A DNA stretch of 64,000 bases from Stenogyne calaminthoides (taxonomy: Eukaryota > Streptophyta > Magnoliopsida > Lamiales > Lamiaceae). Positions 54,624 to 64,000 of this stretch are shown piece by piece. Numbering within the stretch: the stretch's first letter is position 1; each line of letters starts with the position of its first letter. Below the pieces are notes generated by a model. The model was not told the origin of the DNA, ran no database searches, and worked only from the letters and a program-made list of their open reading frames with translations. The stretch covers positions 3,100,001-3,164,000 of the forward strand of contig JBBCBC010000035.1 in NCBI GenBank assembly GCA_037126765.1. Direction: 5' to 3'. A program made the translations under genes and the position numbers.

Positions 54624-57600
54624 TCATTCACCTGGATCCAACATCCCTAATTCTACTGATAGTTCCTGAAATCTTGATTCAGCCAAAGGTTTAGTCAAGA
54701 TATCAGCCCTTTGTTTATCAGTATGAATTTTCTGCATTCTGATGTCCTTCTTCTCAACATGATCTCTAATGAAGTGATGTCTGATATCAACATGCTTACA
54801 TCTGGTGTGCAATACTGGATTTTCTGTAATAGCAATTGCACTATTATTATCACAAAATATAGGTACTTCATTGGCTATTATCTTATAATCCCTCAATTGT
54901 TGTCTGAGCCAAAGAATCTGTGCACAACAGCTTCCTGCAGCCATGTATTCAGCTTCAGTAGTACTGGTTGCTACTGAGGTCTGTTTCTTTGAAAACCATG
55001 ATATCAGTTTACTTCCAAGAAATTTGACAAGTTCCTGTGGTAGACTTCCTGTCAATTCTACATCCTCCATAATCAGCATATGAATAACCAGTTAATTCAA
55101 GGTTATCATCAGTTGGATACCATAATCCTCTATTCACAGTGCCTTTAAGATATTTCAGAATCTTCTTGGCAGCCTCCATGTGACTAGCCTTAGGATTAGC
55201 TTGGTATCTTGCACATATCCCAACATCAAATGTTATATCAGGCCTACTTGCAGTGAGATGTAGCAATGATCCAATGATCCCTCTATAATCAGTGTGATTT
55301 ACTGATTTGCCTTCAGGATCAGGATCCATCTTCTAGTTAGTATTCATGGGAATTCTAACTGCATTGCAATTATGTACACCATACTTAGCAATCAGATCTC
55401 TGGTGTATTTTGCTTGATTGACGAAGATTCCTTCCTTAGTTTGTTTCACCTGAAGTCCAAGAAAAAAAATCATCTCCCCCATCATAGACATCTCAAACTT
55501 CCCTTTCATCAGAGTAGAAAACTTCTCACATAACTGATGATTTGGAGATCCAAATATGATGTCATCCACATAAATCTGAACAAGTAAGATATCTTTCCCA
55601 TCTTCTATCCTGAACAAAGTCCTATCAACAATTTCTTTGATAAAACCATGGTCAGTAAGAAATTGAGAAAGGGTATCATACCATGCTCTGGGTGATTGCT
55701 TAAGATCATACAAGGCTTTCCTGAGCCTGTAAATTTGGTCATTATGTCTGAAACCAGGAGGTTATTCCACATATACTTCTTCCTTAAGCACACAATTCAG
55801 AAATGCACTTTTCACATCCATTTGATAGACTGTGAATTTCATGTGGGCAGCATATGCAAGAAACATTCTGATGGCCTCTAGTCTTGCAACAGGTGCAAAG
55901 GTTTCATCATATTCCAAGCCTTCTTCTTGGGAATAACCTTGTGCAACTAGCCTTGCCTTGTTTCTCACAATGTTGTTGTTTTCATCTCTCTTATTCTTGA
56001 ACACCCACTTAGTTCCAATCACATTGTGCCTCTTAGGTCTATCCACTAGCTCCCAAACTTCATTTCTTGTGAACTGATTCATCTCCTCTTGCATAGCAAC
56101 AATCCATAAAGAATCTTGAAGAGCTTCTTCAATCTCAGTAGGTTCTTTTTCAAATAGGAAGCATCAGAACAAATCACTTTCACCATGGAACCTTCTTATT
56201 TTGACACCTTCTGATAAATCACCCACAATCTGACTTGTAGGATGACTATCCAACCATTTTATCATGGATGTTCCCCCTTCAGTAGTATCCTCAACATCAG
56301 AAATGTTAGGTTCAGGTAATTCATTAAATTCAGGGAACAACCGAAAAGGAGACAGGGAATCATCTTCCTCAGGGAAAATTCCATTCAGAACATTGTCAGA
56401 GACATTTGTTCCCCCTTGGTTGATAGATTCAGAGTTTGCCTCAGCTGTGACCACATCTTCATCGGCATTACATACCTGAGTCTGAACTGGTGTATGTTCA
56501 GATTGGTCAGCTTCAGTGTGTTGGCTTTCTTTCAATGGAGAATTTCCATCCCGAGTCTCACCATCCTGAGTATTTCCATCACGAACTTCTTTGTCTGAGT
56601 CCGATTCACTCCATTCATAGAAAGTGATAGACTTCTTCTTTTCAGGTTCAGAGGATGTTTTACCATTCTTTTTCAGGCTAAGTCTGGTGATTCTCTTGGT
56701 CAGTTCTCCTGAGTCATGTTCCTGTTTCTTCTGAACCCAAGTAGATTCATCAAAAATAACATGGGGTGTTTCTTCCACAATAAGAGTCCTACAGTTGTAA
56801 ACTCTGAAGGATTTACTGACTTCAGAATATCCTAAGAATATCCCTTCATCAGCTTTGCTATCAAAAGTTTTCAACTGATCTTTACCATTATTGTGTATGA
56901 AACACTTGGAACCAAACACACGAAAGAAAGAAACAAGAGACTTCCTTTCATTCCACATCTCATAAGGAGTTTTTCCTTGATTCTTGGTCAGCATGGATCT
57001 GTTCTGAGAGTAACCTGCAGTGTTGATAGCTTCAGCCCAAAATCTCTTAGGAATATCAGCTTCAGCAATCATGGTTCTTGCAGCTTCTTTCAGGGTCCAA
57101 TTTCTTCTTTCTGCAACACCATTTTGTTGTGGGGTCCTTGCAGCTGATGTTTCATGAGCTATACTATTTGCTGCACAATAATCAGATATAATATGGTTGA
57201 TAAATTCAGTGCCTTTATCTGATCTGATTTTGACCACACTCAGATTCTTTTCAGTAGTTCTGGCAGTTTTATCTGAGTCTCTTTCTTACTGAGTAAGAAT
57301 ATGACCCATGTGTATCTAGAGTATTCATCAATTACCACAAGTGTATATTTCCTGCCATTTGTGCTCACAGGTGTTACTGGACCAAATAGATCCATATGTA
57401 ATAGTTGTAGTATTCTGTCAGTAGAAACATCTACTTTGGTTTTGAATGATGCTCTGATTTGTTTTCCTTTCTGACAAGCATCACATACATGATCTTTACT
57501 GAACACTTCATTTGGTAACCCCCTCACAAGTGCTAATCTTGCAAGTTTGTTCAGGGTTTTGAAGTTTAAGTGATTCAACCTTTTGTGCCACAACCAACTG

Positions 57601-58055
57601 GTATCAGTAGAACTTTTTGCAACCAAACATGTATCTTTAGGAGTTGAACTCCAATCAGCAAGATACACATTTCCCTTTCTAGTACCAGACAGTAGAATTT
57701 TCTGTGAAGCATTGTCTTTCACATAACATAAGTTCTTTGAAAATTCAACACTGAATCCTTTGTCACAGAATTGGCTGATAGAAAGCAAATTATGCTTTAA
57801 ACCAGACACATATGAAACACCATGGATATGAACAGAATCAACTTCAAGAGTTCCATATCCTTCAGTCTGTCCTTTGGAATTGTCTCCAAAAGTAATCTGA
57901 GGGTCTTTTTGTTCAACATAGTCAGTGAGTAATTGTTTATATCCTGTCATATGCCTTGAACATCCACTGTCCAGGTAACATACAGCAGGAGCCAATTTAT
58001 TTCCACTCATCAGGGTTATGTTGTCTTCATTCAGCTCAGTGCCCTTTTCATTCAC
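54624..58055 (-). pseudogene. Copia-2 pol, broken
   Basis: The order from 58055 is protease (YLDSGCSRHMTG), GAG-pre-integrase (WLWHKRLNHLNFK), integrase (MDLFGP, SDKGTEF, NGVAERRN), RT with YVDD at 55561-55572, and RNase H (SKLISWFSKKQT). At least five breaks split it: frame changes near 57238, 56130, 55740 and 55045 and stops near 55330 and 56160. It retains about seven residues near the protease end (TLEVDSV) that Copia-1 lacks. Confidence 0.88.
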
Positions 58056-58067
58056 CTGAAAAACAGA

Positions 58068-58909
58068 TCAGTTTTTAGGTACCCATTTGGTGTAGGGTCC
58101 TATCAGGTTAGAAGTACCTTTTAGAACCCAAATCTGCCTGACAACTCTAATTACTTTAGAGTGGCTGATTTGTCTCCCATAAACATCTACATACACATTC
58201 ACCACCCTAGGTGCCTTGGCAGTACCCTGTGTATGAGTGCCAGCCTTAGCATGAACATGAGCCTTTGAGTTCTTCTTGGGTTCAGGCCTTTTGTTCAAAT
58301 GCATTGGCTTTGGTGCAGCTGGTCTCTGTCTCTGCTGACTTGGGTTCAGGTAACCTTTACTCTTAGGCAAGTGGGGTTTAGGTTGCCTGTACTGAAATTG
58401 TGGTCTTTCAGTAATCTGAGGACTTGGCCTTTTTAGTTGAGAATATCTATGCTGAGTGTTTCTCTTCTAAATATTCCTCTAATGGTTCAGTGCAGATCTC
58501 TTCAGGTTTGTATTTTTAGCCTGAGGCTTTGAAGTACTGGCCTAAAAATTTCCTACTTAGTGTTCAGGTTTTCTAGCCTTTTCCTGAGGTTTGGGCTTTC
58601 TTCCCTGAACCTTCAGTTTTTCTGAAACCATAGGTCCTTTACCCTTGTCTAAAACTATGGGCTGTTCTTCAGTAAGAAGATTAGTACATGCCACTGGTTT
58701 AACAAAGACTGTTTTAGGGCTACTAGAAGCAGCATTCAGAAGACCTTGTGAGGTTCCCCCTGGATTATATCACAATCCAGCCTTTATAGTTGCAGGTCTT
58801 TGATAACTCTGAATTTCATCTATTACTTTAGAAGCAGAATTCAATAGAGCTAACTTTCTTTGCGCACTATCCTCACTTTTCTTTAGAGTCTCATGCTTCT
58901 CAAAGAGGT
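58068..58909 (-). pseudogene. Copia-2 gag, C-terminal half
   Basis: It matches the last 270 codons of Copia-1 gag up to GPYTKWVPKN and a TGA, after which pol follows in the same frame. TAG stops on the minus strand at 58467-58469, 58479-58481 and 58542-58544 stand where Copia-1 has CAG. The N-terminal half is displaced by the Copia-3 insertion at 58910. Confidence 0.78.
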
Positions 58910-60497
58910 TGTTGGGAAATTTAGAGTTTTGATGAAAGTTCCGAAACACATGTAATAGGACCAGTCAGACCTGTTAGCTGACTGATGTTTTTAAATACCA
59001 GTTATAAGATGACCAGTTGATAATTATTGTATGGAACAACTGATGTATAAGATAGGTTACATATTGAGTGGGAACTCAATATGTATAGGTCAGATCAGAA
59101 GATCAAAAGACCAGCTGAGAACAAAAGACCAGTTGAAGTCAGAAGGCCATAAGGCAAGGGAAAGACAGAAGATCAGACAATCTGATAAAGTCAGATGATC
59201 AGAGTGAAGTCATGAAGCTCAAATTCAGAAGAACTAAAGATCAGATGACTACCAGAAGATCAGACCAGAAGACCTACATCAGTCGAGTCTGCTAGTTGAG
59301 CTAAGACAACTGGCACCAGAAGACTCTATCAGGTAGACTGATCAGTTTTAACTGGTCATGTCAGCTCACACCAGGTGGTAACTGATGTTTCACCAAGTTA
59401 TACGTTGTTGATCTGGACAAGAAGAATGTCAACTTTAGTTGGTAGAACAAACACTGAAAAGTGTTCTTGTTAACCAATGAGAACAAGACACGTATTAATG
59501 GAGCCGACAATATGGGATTTGGTGCTGCTTGGTCAAACGCTATAAAAGACAACTATTCACGCTTTCGGCCATGCCGTCCCTGAAGCACGTCACATCAAAT
59601 CCTACATATCTACCAAATATAGCCAGAAATTCAAATTACTTTCCAGCGGCTCTTTGATTTCGGGGTCTATAAATATGGGATTCCTCTCCAGAAAGAGGAC
59701 ACACGGAAATTATCAAGAAGCTCATACTATAGCCAAATTTCCGCACGAAGAACACAACCTTGAAGATTATTTTCTAAAGTGTTAATCCCATATTTCTTAG
59801 CACATAAATCTCATCCTCTAGCTTTTAGGCTACACAAATGCTAGGATAGATTTCAAGTTGGAACAAACAACGAACCTTTTCCAAAACCCAAAAGTTAGGT
59901 TAAGTTTGTTAAGCAAGATTTCAGACTAGGGTTTCTAGTTCTGATTTCTGGGATTAGTTGAGTGAGAACTCTATAAATATCTGTTGGTGTAATATGTTGG
60001 ACTAACAAAATAAACTAAGTCCAAGTTGGTTAAGTTGGTGCCCCTTGTGATAGGGAAGAGTGGACTTAGGACTGGTTGTACGAACCACTATAAATCTTGT
60101 GTGCATTTATCTGATCTTAACTGCTTTACACTATCGCAAACTACGTTGATTAAATCTGCATACATATTCTGAGTTAGGATCAGCTTGAACACAGCTACTG
60201 ATCTTATCATATTGACTCCATAGTCAGCTGATTGAAAACAGCTTCGGAATCTGATTTGTTATAAATTGGTTTTTCACACGGGTATAAACTAGCTTCCGCA
60301 CAATCAGTTAAACTGATAGACACCAAACTAATCTGCCCTCAGGCGATCAGTAAGTTGGATATCAATCCAAACTGATTCACTTGCACTCTGATCAGGCAAA
60401 TTGCAATCACACTTGATCTGCACGAAAAAGTTTTCAGAAGTCTATTCACCCCTCCCCTCTAGACTTCTGCCCTCACAAAACCCGTTCGGGACCTACA
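58910..60497 (+). repeat. Copia-3 5' LTR
   Basis: From TGTTGGGAAATTTAGAG to TTCGGGACCTACA. TATA-like TATAAAAG lies at 59541-59548. U3 is rich in AGATCAGA/CCAGAAGAC-type short repeats (59090-59340). The GTGGA..TAGGA...CGAACCACTATAAATC motif occurs near 60060-60095. Confidence 0.85.
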
Positions 60498-60499
60498 AG

Positions 60500-60511
60500 T
60501 GGTATTAGAGC
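60500..60511 (+). other. Copia-3 primer-binding site
   Basis: TGGTATTAGAGC, one base different from the initiator-Met site of Copia-1 (C to T), two bases after the LTR end. Confidence 0.82.
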
Positions 60512-60634
60512 AGTGGTTCTACGGACCACTGGCTTTGAATATCATCGGTTCTTGAGGAAGAACCTTTGTGGTCACTTGAACTGATCTTGAAAAACCTTTT
60601 TCAAATCTCATTTGTTTTCAAACTCACGATCAGA

Positions 60635-63223
60635 ATGGATAATACTTCGGGTATGTATCATGATTTGCCTAAATTTTCCATTGATGAGTATGCAGACTGG
60701 ACAATATACATGAGCAACCATCTGGGATCAATAAGCAACAGGATGATGGAAGTTCTTAAACGAGGACCCATCATCATCTACTATGACAACCCAGCTGTAG
60801 GAGGTTATCCAGACTTTCCAGTTGGAAGCCTTGTCAGAAAGAGTCCTGCCCTGATGGATGCTGAAGAGAGAAAGATGTACACTTTGGATACAATAGCCAA
60901 GCACATAATAATGAAGACGATGGGCAAGATAACCAGAGAAAAGATAAAGTATCTCAAGACAGCCAAACAGATGTGGGATACACTTGCTGAAATGTGTGTA
61001 GGAAATGATCTGATTAAAGATAGCAGACTGCAAGCCGAACTGGTGAAATTTGAGAAACTTAAGATGCTACCAAATGAAACCATCAATGAGCTAGATAGAG
61101 ATATCAACAAGCTACGGGAACTTGGACGTGAAATGTCAGATAAAGATATCAACTACAAGATCTTGAGATCTCTGACTAAGAAGTGGGATATGAAAGTCAC
61201 TGTAATAAATGATTGTCAAGATATTGCCAAGATGAAGCCAAGCAACCTGTTCCTGAGCCTTAAAGCCCATGAGTTCGATCTGATCGAAAGAGGGAAAGAA
61301 GAAGAAGATGAGTCACCTGCTGAAGCCACACCTACCACATCAAAATCAGTTGCATTCAAAGCAGCCAGCAGCAACTCAAAGTCTACTGAACCTGTTGGAA
61401 ATATTATAAGTCAAACTGAACAGATTGCTTTGCTAACCAGAAAACTTGAAAAATCTAACATTCAACTTGGCAAGTATCATAGATTTTACAGGGTTTATCA
61501 AAACCGCAGAGGAAGAGATAGGAGGCCAACTGACAGATCTCCAGAGAGGACCAGATCTGATGACCGAAGAGATGATCACAGAGAGGATCGCAGAGAAGAT
61601 AAGAAAAGAGATGATCGATCTGATGAAAGAAGAGACAACAGATCTGAGAGAAGAAATTCTAATTACAGGAAAACAGGAAAGTCACCTGATAGATTCTACA
61701 GACGAAATGACTCACCTGGCAGAAGAAGTTTCGTGGATCGTGGAGCGTGTTTCAACTGTGAGAAACTAGGTCATTACAGCACAAATTGTCCAGACCTAAC
61801 ACCAAAATAAAGAGAAGAGAAGCGGAACAGAAGAGAGCAACGCTATAGAGACGGGAAAGCCATGGTTGCTGATACATCTGAAATTTATGATTCTTACCTG
61901 CCTTCTGAGGATTCAGGCTACTCATCTGTAGAAGACTTCTGCCTGATGAGTAATGCTGATAATTTCTACAACTACGATGATCTGATATTCTCTTCTGATG
62001 ATGAAATCTGTCTGATGGCAAAAGAAGAAGACCAAACTGAGGTAACCTCTAAACCTTCTGTTCTTTTAGTTTCCACACCAGCTATGATTAGCACACCCGC
62101 TGGAGAGATTGACTTGCAGCTCTATTCTGAGCAATTGCTTGATGAACTCTCTACTGCAGTAGACACTTATACAATAGTGGAAGCTGAAAACGATAAACTA
62201 AGGATTGAAAATACTTAGCTTGTTAAGGAAAATGCTGAAAGAAAAGTAGCTGAACTAAAATCAGCTGAAGCTGCTCAGAAGATAACTTAAGAACTGAAAG
62301 TTCTGAAAATTAACACTTCTGATCAGGAGAAGCTGATTAAGGAACAACTGACTATCAATAAATAGCAAGCTAATGATTTTAAGATTCTACAAGCTAAGTT
62401 TGATGAACTCTTCCGACTACATGAGAGTCTGAAAATAACTGAGGATAGTTTACGTAAGAAAATACAGGTTTTCACGAAATCTTCTAAAACCGTTCAGGAT
62501 ATGAACAATTGTTTTCGTACGACAACTAATAAGAAGGGAATTGGGTATGAAAACCCTTCTACATCCTCAAAATCCCCATCTGATTCACTTCAGAAAAGTG
62601 TAATCAAACGAGTTTCTGTTAAAGATACAAATGAAGCTAAAACTGTATCAGATAAGGGGAACAGACCAGCAGAACAGGTAAAGCAGATGCCTAATTAGAA
62701 AGGGAACATAAATGGACCCCAACTGATCAAGCATCAGCTGAGGAATCAACAGAAGAACCCAGTTCTTCTGAAGAGACCTCAACCTGATCAACAGATTAGG
62801 TATCAGAAAAGATAACCTCTCAAAGGGAAATCTGATCTGAAACCTAATCAGGTCAAGCTTCCTAACAGGCAAACCAAAGGTAAACTGCTAAATCCATCTA
62901 TGCCAAAAAGATATGAATCTTTTAATGGTAGCAGTCGTACCTACCCTTACAATCAGAAACCCCGGGCTGCTGTACCTATGCCCCACTGGGTTAAAAGAAG
63001 ACAAACAACAAGGAAAAATCTCAAGTCTTCTGATTCACCCAAGGCTCGCTCAATTTATCATACTGGTCAGAATGCATATGAAGAGATGTATGATTATGTA
63101 GATGTTTATGGGAGACAAATCAGACCTTCTGATCTATCTGATTACAATAGAAGTGCCCTGTTTGTATGGAACCCTAAAACCAACTCTAACCCCTCAGGAC
63201 CCAATCTAAAAAGGGGTACCTAA
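60635..63223 (+). pseudogene. Copia-3 gag with in-frame stops
   Basis: The likely start is the ATG at 60635 (MDNTSGMYHDLPKF), 23 codons inside the longer open frame from 60566. The first 391 codons are open and include the capsid-type region (KQMWDTLAEMC near 60970, LRSLTKKWDMK near 61160-61190), an Arg/Asp-rich basic region (61500-61730) and a zinc knuckle CFNCEKLGHYSTNC at 61748-61789. After a TAA at 61808 the same frame continues as an acidic and coiled-coil region and a basic C-terminus to 63223, with further stops at 62216, 62288, 62363, 62696 and 62813. The VDVYGRQI motif near 63098 matches the C-terminal gag of Copia-1. Confidence 0.78.
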
Positions 63224-63239
63224 AGCCTGATTTGATTGC

Positions 63240-64000
63240 AGGATCCCGTGGGTTTGGCCAACAAGTGAGGTGTACAAGCAACTATCTGGTACATCGATAG
63301 TGGATGCTCAAGGCACATGACTGGAAGCAAACATCTCCTTAGCTCCTACACAGAACAAGAAGGTCCACGTGTACCCTTTGGTGGTGATAACTTTGGTTTT
63401 ACCAGAGGATTCGAAACCTTAGAGAATGATGATGTACAGGTTACTGGAGCCTCGTATGTCGAAGGCTTAAAGCATAACCTATTATCAGTTTCATAATTCT
63501 GTGACAACGGATTCAGTGTTGAGTTCTCGACTGATCAGTGTACTATCAAGAATCAAGCTACTCAACAGATCTTGCTAACTGGTTCAAGAAAAGGTATGAT
63601 TTATACAGCAGATTGTAACAGTTGTCCAAGAAATGCATGCCTGATTGTTAAGAGTTCAAAAGGTAGCAGTTGGCTCTGGCACAAAAGAATGAGTCATCTG
63701 AACTTTAAAACTCTTAACAAGATAACAAGGATGTCTTTGGTTGAGGGCCTTCCGAATGAGGTATTCTATAAGGATCAGACATGTGTCGAATGTCAGAAGG
63801 GAAAACGGGTTAAAGCCTCATTTAAGGGAATCCCTGGACCAGCATCCAGCAGAGTATTGCAACTGCTCCATATGGACTTATTTGGACCAGTTACACCAGT
63901 TAGTCTCAACGGACACAAATATACTCTGGTAATCGTGGATGACTATTCCAAGTTTACCTGGGTTGTATTCTTGTATAAGAAGAATGAGACAACAACAAAG
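63240..64000 (+). pseudogene. Copia-3 pol, N-terminal part running off the window
   Basis: Protease YIDSGCSRHMTG has its Asp codon at 63296-63298. Then follow ASYVEGLKHNLLSVS, a TAA at 63494-63496 within the SVSQFCD-type motif of the family, a GAG-pre-integrase module (WLWHKRMSHLNFKTLNK; CVECQKGK) and the first integrase Asp in LLHMDLFGPV near 63875, up to VDDYSKFTWVVF. At least one stop makes this copy inactive unless read through. Confidence 0.82.

Larger units (their letters stand above)
48555..58909 (-). mobile_element. Copia-2: Sirevirus-like element of the Copia-1 family (part in window)
   Basis: On the minus strand: 3' LTR, polypurine tract, env-like region, pol and the C-terminal half of gag, all closely similar to Copia-1. 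The 3' flank duplication should be AAGTG (48550-48554). The element is cut at 58909 in gag, where Copia-3 begins; the rest of gag and the 5' LTR are expected beyond the window, right of Copia-3. All genes are broken. Confidence 0.92.
58910..64000 (+). mobile_element. Copia-3: second Sirevirus-like family, 5' part
   Basis: Begins with an LTR of 1,588 bp and continues with a primer-binding site, a large gag and the start of pol to the window end. Gag and pol are related to Copia-1 but clearly diverged, so this is another family of the same lineage. Left target sequence GAGGT (58905-58909) should recur after its 3' LTR outside the window. Confidence 0.88.

Noticed and set aside
1..64000. tRNA, rRNA, CRISPR arrays, bacterial-type operons
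   Set aside because: None was seen; regularly spaced repeats here are minisatellites or transposon subterminal arrays without unique spacers.

Overview
This window reads as AT-rich nuclear DNA of a flowering plant, probably a eudicot. It holds one recognisable host gene part, which is exon 1 of a gibberellin 2-oxidase-like dioxygenase on the minus strand at 266-720. Almost everything else is transposable-element DNA, much of it nested. All functional names below come from reading motifs by eye; no database search was possible.

Layout. 1-2383: gibberellin oxidase exon 1, a 22-bp minisatellite in its first intron, and an upstream region with a small inverted-repeat element. 2384-8086: a decayed CACTA (En/Spm-type) transposon on the minus strand, with a broken transposase (Transposase_21, DUF4218 and DUF4216 parts) and a second gene ending in a Ulp1-like protease. 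8087-9865: AT-rich spacer with repeated splice-like micro-units. 9869-12674: a complete 2.8-kb CACTA element with 3-bp target duplications, a small DUF4216/acidic-tail gene and a hAT-type MITE sitting inside its right terminal repeat. 12765-24458: a Ty3/Gypsy element of Tat type on the minus strand (LTR, primer-binding site, gag, protease, RT, two RNase H domains, integrase, antisense extra ORF). It has lost its left LTR and is split by a Copia/Sirevirus-like insertion at 19504-23037 whose two LTRs are in inverted orientation. 24459-25030: a LINE fragment hit by that Gypsy element. 25411-39256: a complete 13.8-kb Sirevirus-like Copia element (Copia-1, plus strand) with target duplication TCATA, an open 1,137-codon pol and an env-like region; it sits inside a small hAT-like repeat. 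40703-42697: three Stowaway-like MITEs. 43150-43700: two minisatellites. 43917-45179: the 3' part of a MULE/FAR1-type gene ending in an OTU-like cysteine protease. 45180-48554: a CACTA-like non-autonomous element inserted in that gene and carrying exon-like host sequence. 48555-58909: Copia-2, the same family as Copia-1 on the minus strand, inserted at the tip of that CACTA-like element. 58910-64000: Copia-3, a different Sirevirus-like element on the plus strand, inserted in the gag of Copia-2 and running off the window.

The nesting gives relative ages: OTU gene, then CACTA-like element, then Copia-2, then Copia-3; and LINE, then Gypsy, then inverted-LTR element. Decay is dominated by frameshifts in the older elements and, in the Copia elements, by nonsense changes that turn CAG into TAG, as expected for long-methylated cytosines in plants. 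The most unusual object is the inverted-LTR insertion at 19504-23037, whose outer ends are flanked by a single matching 5-bp duplication and therefore behave as one integration unit.
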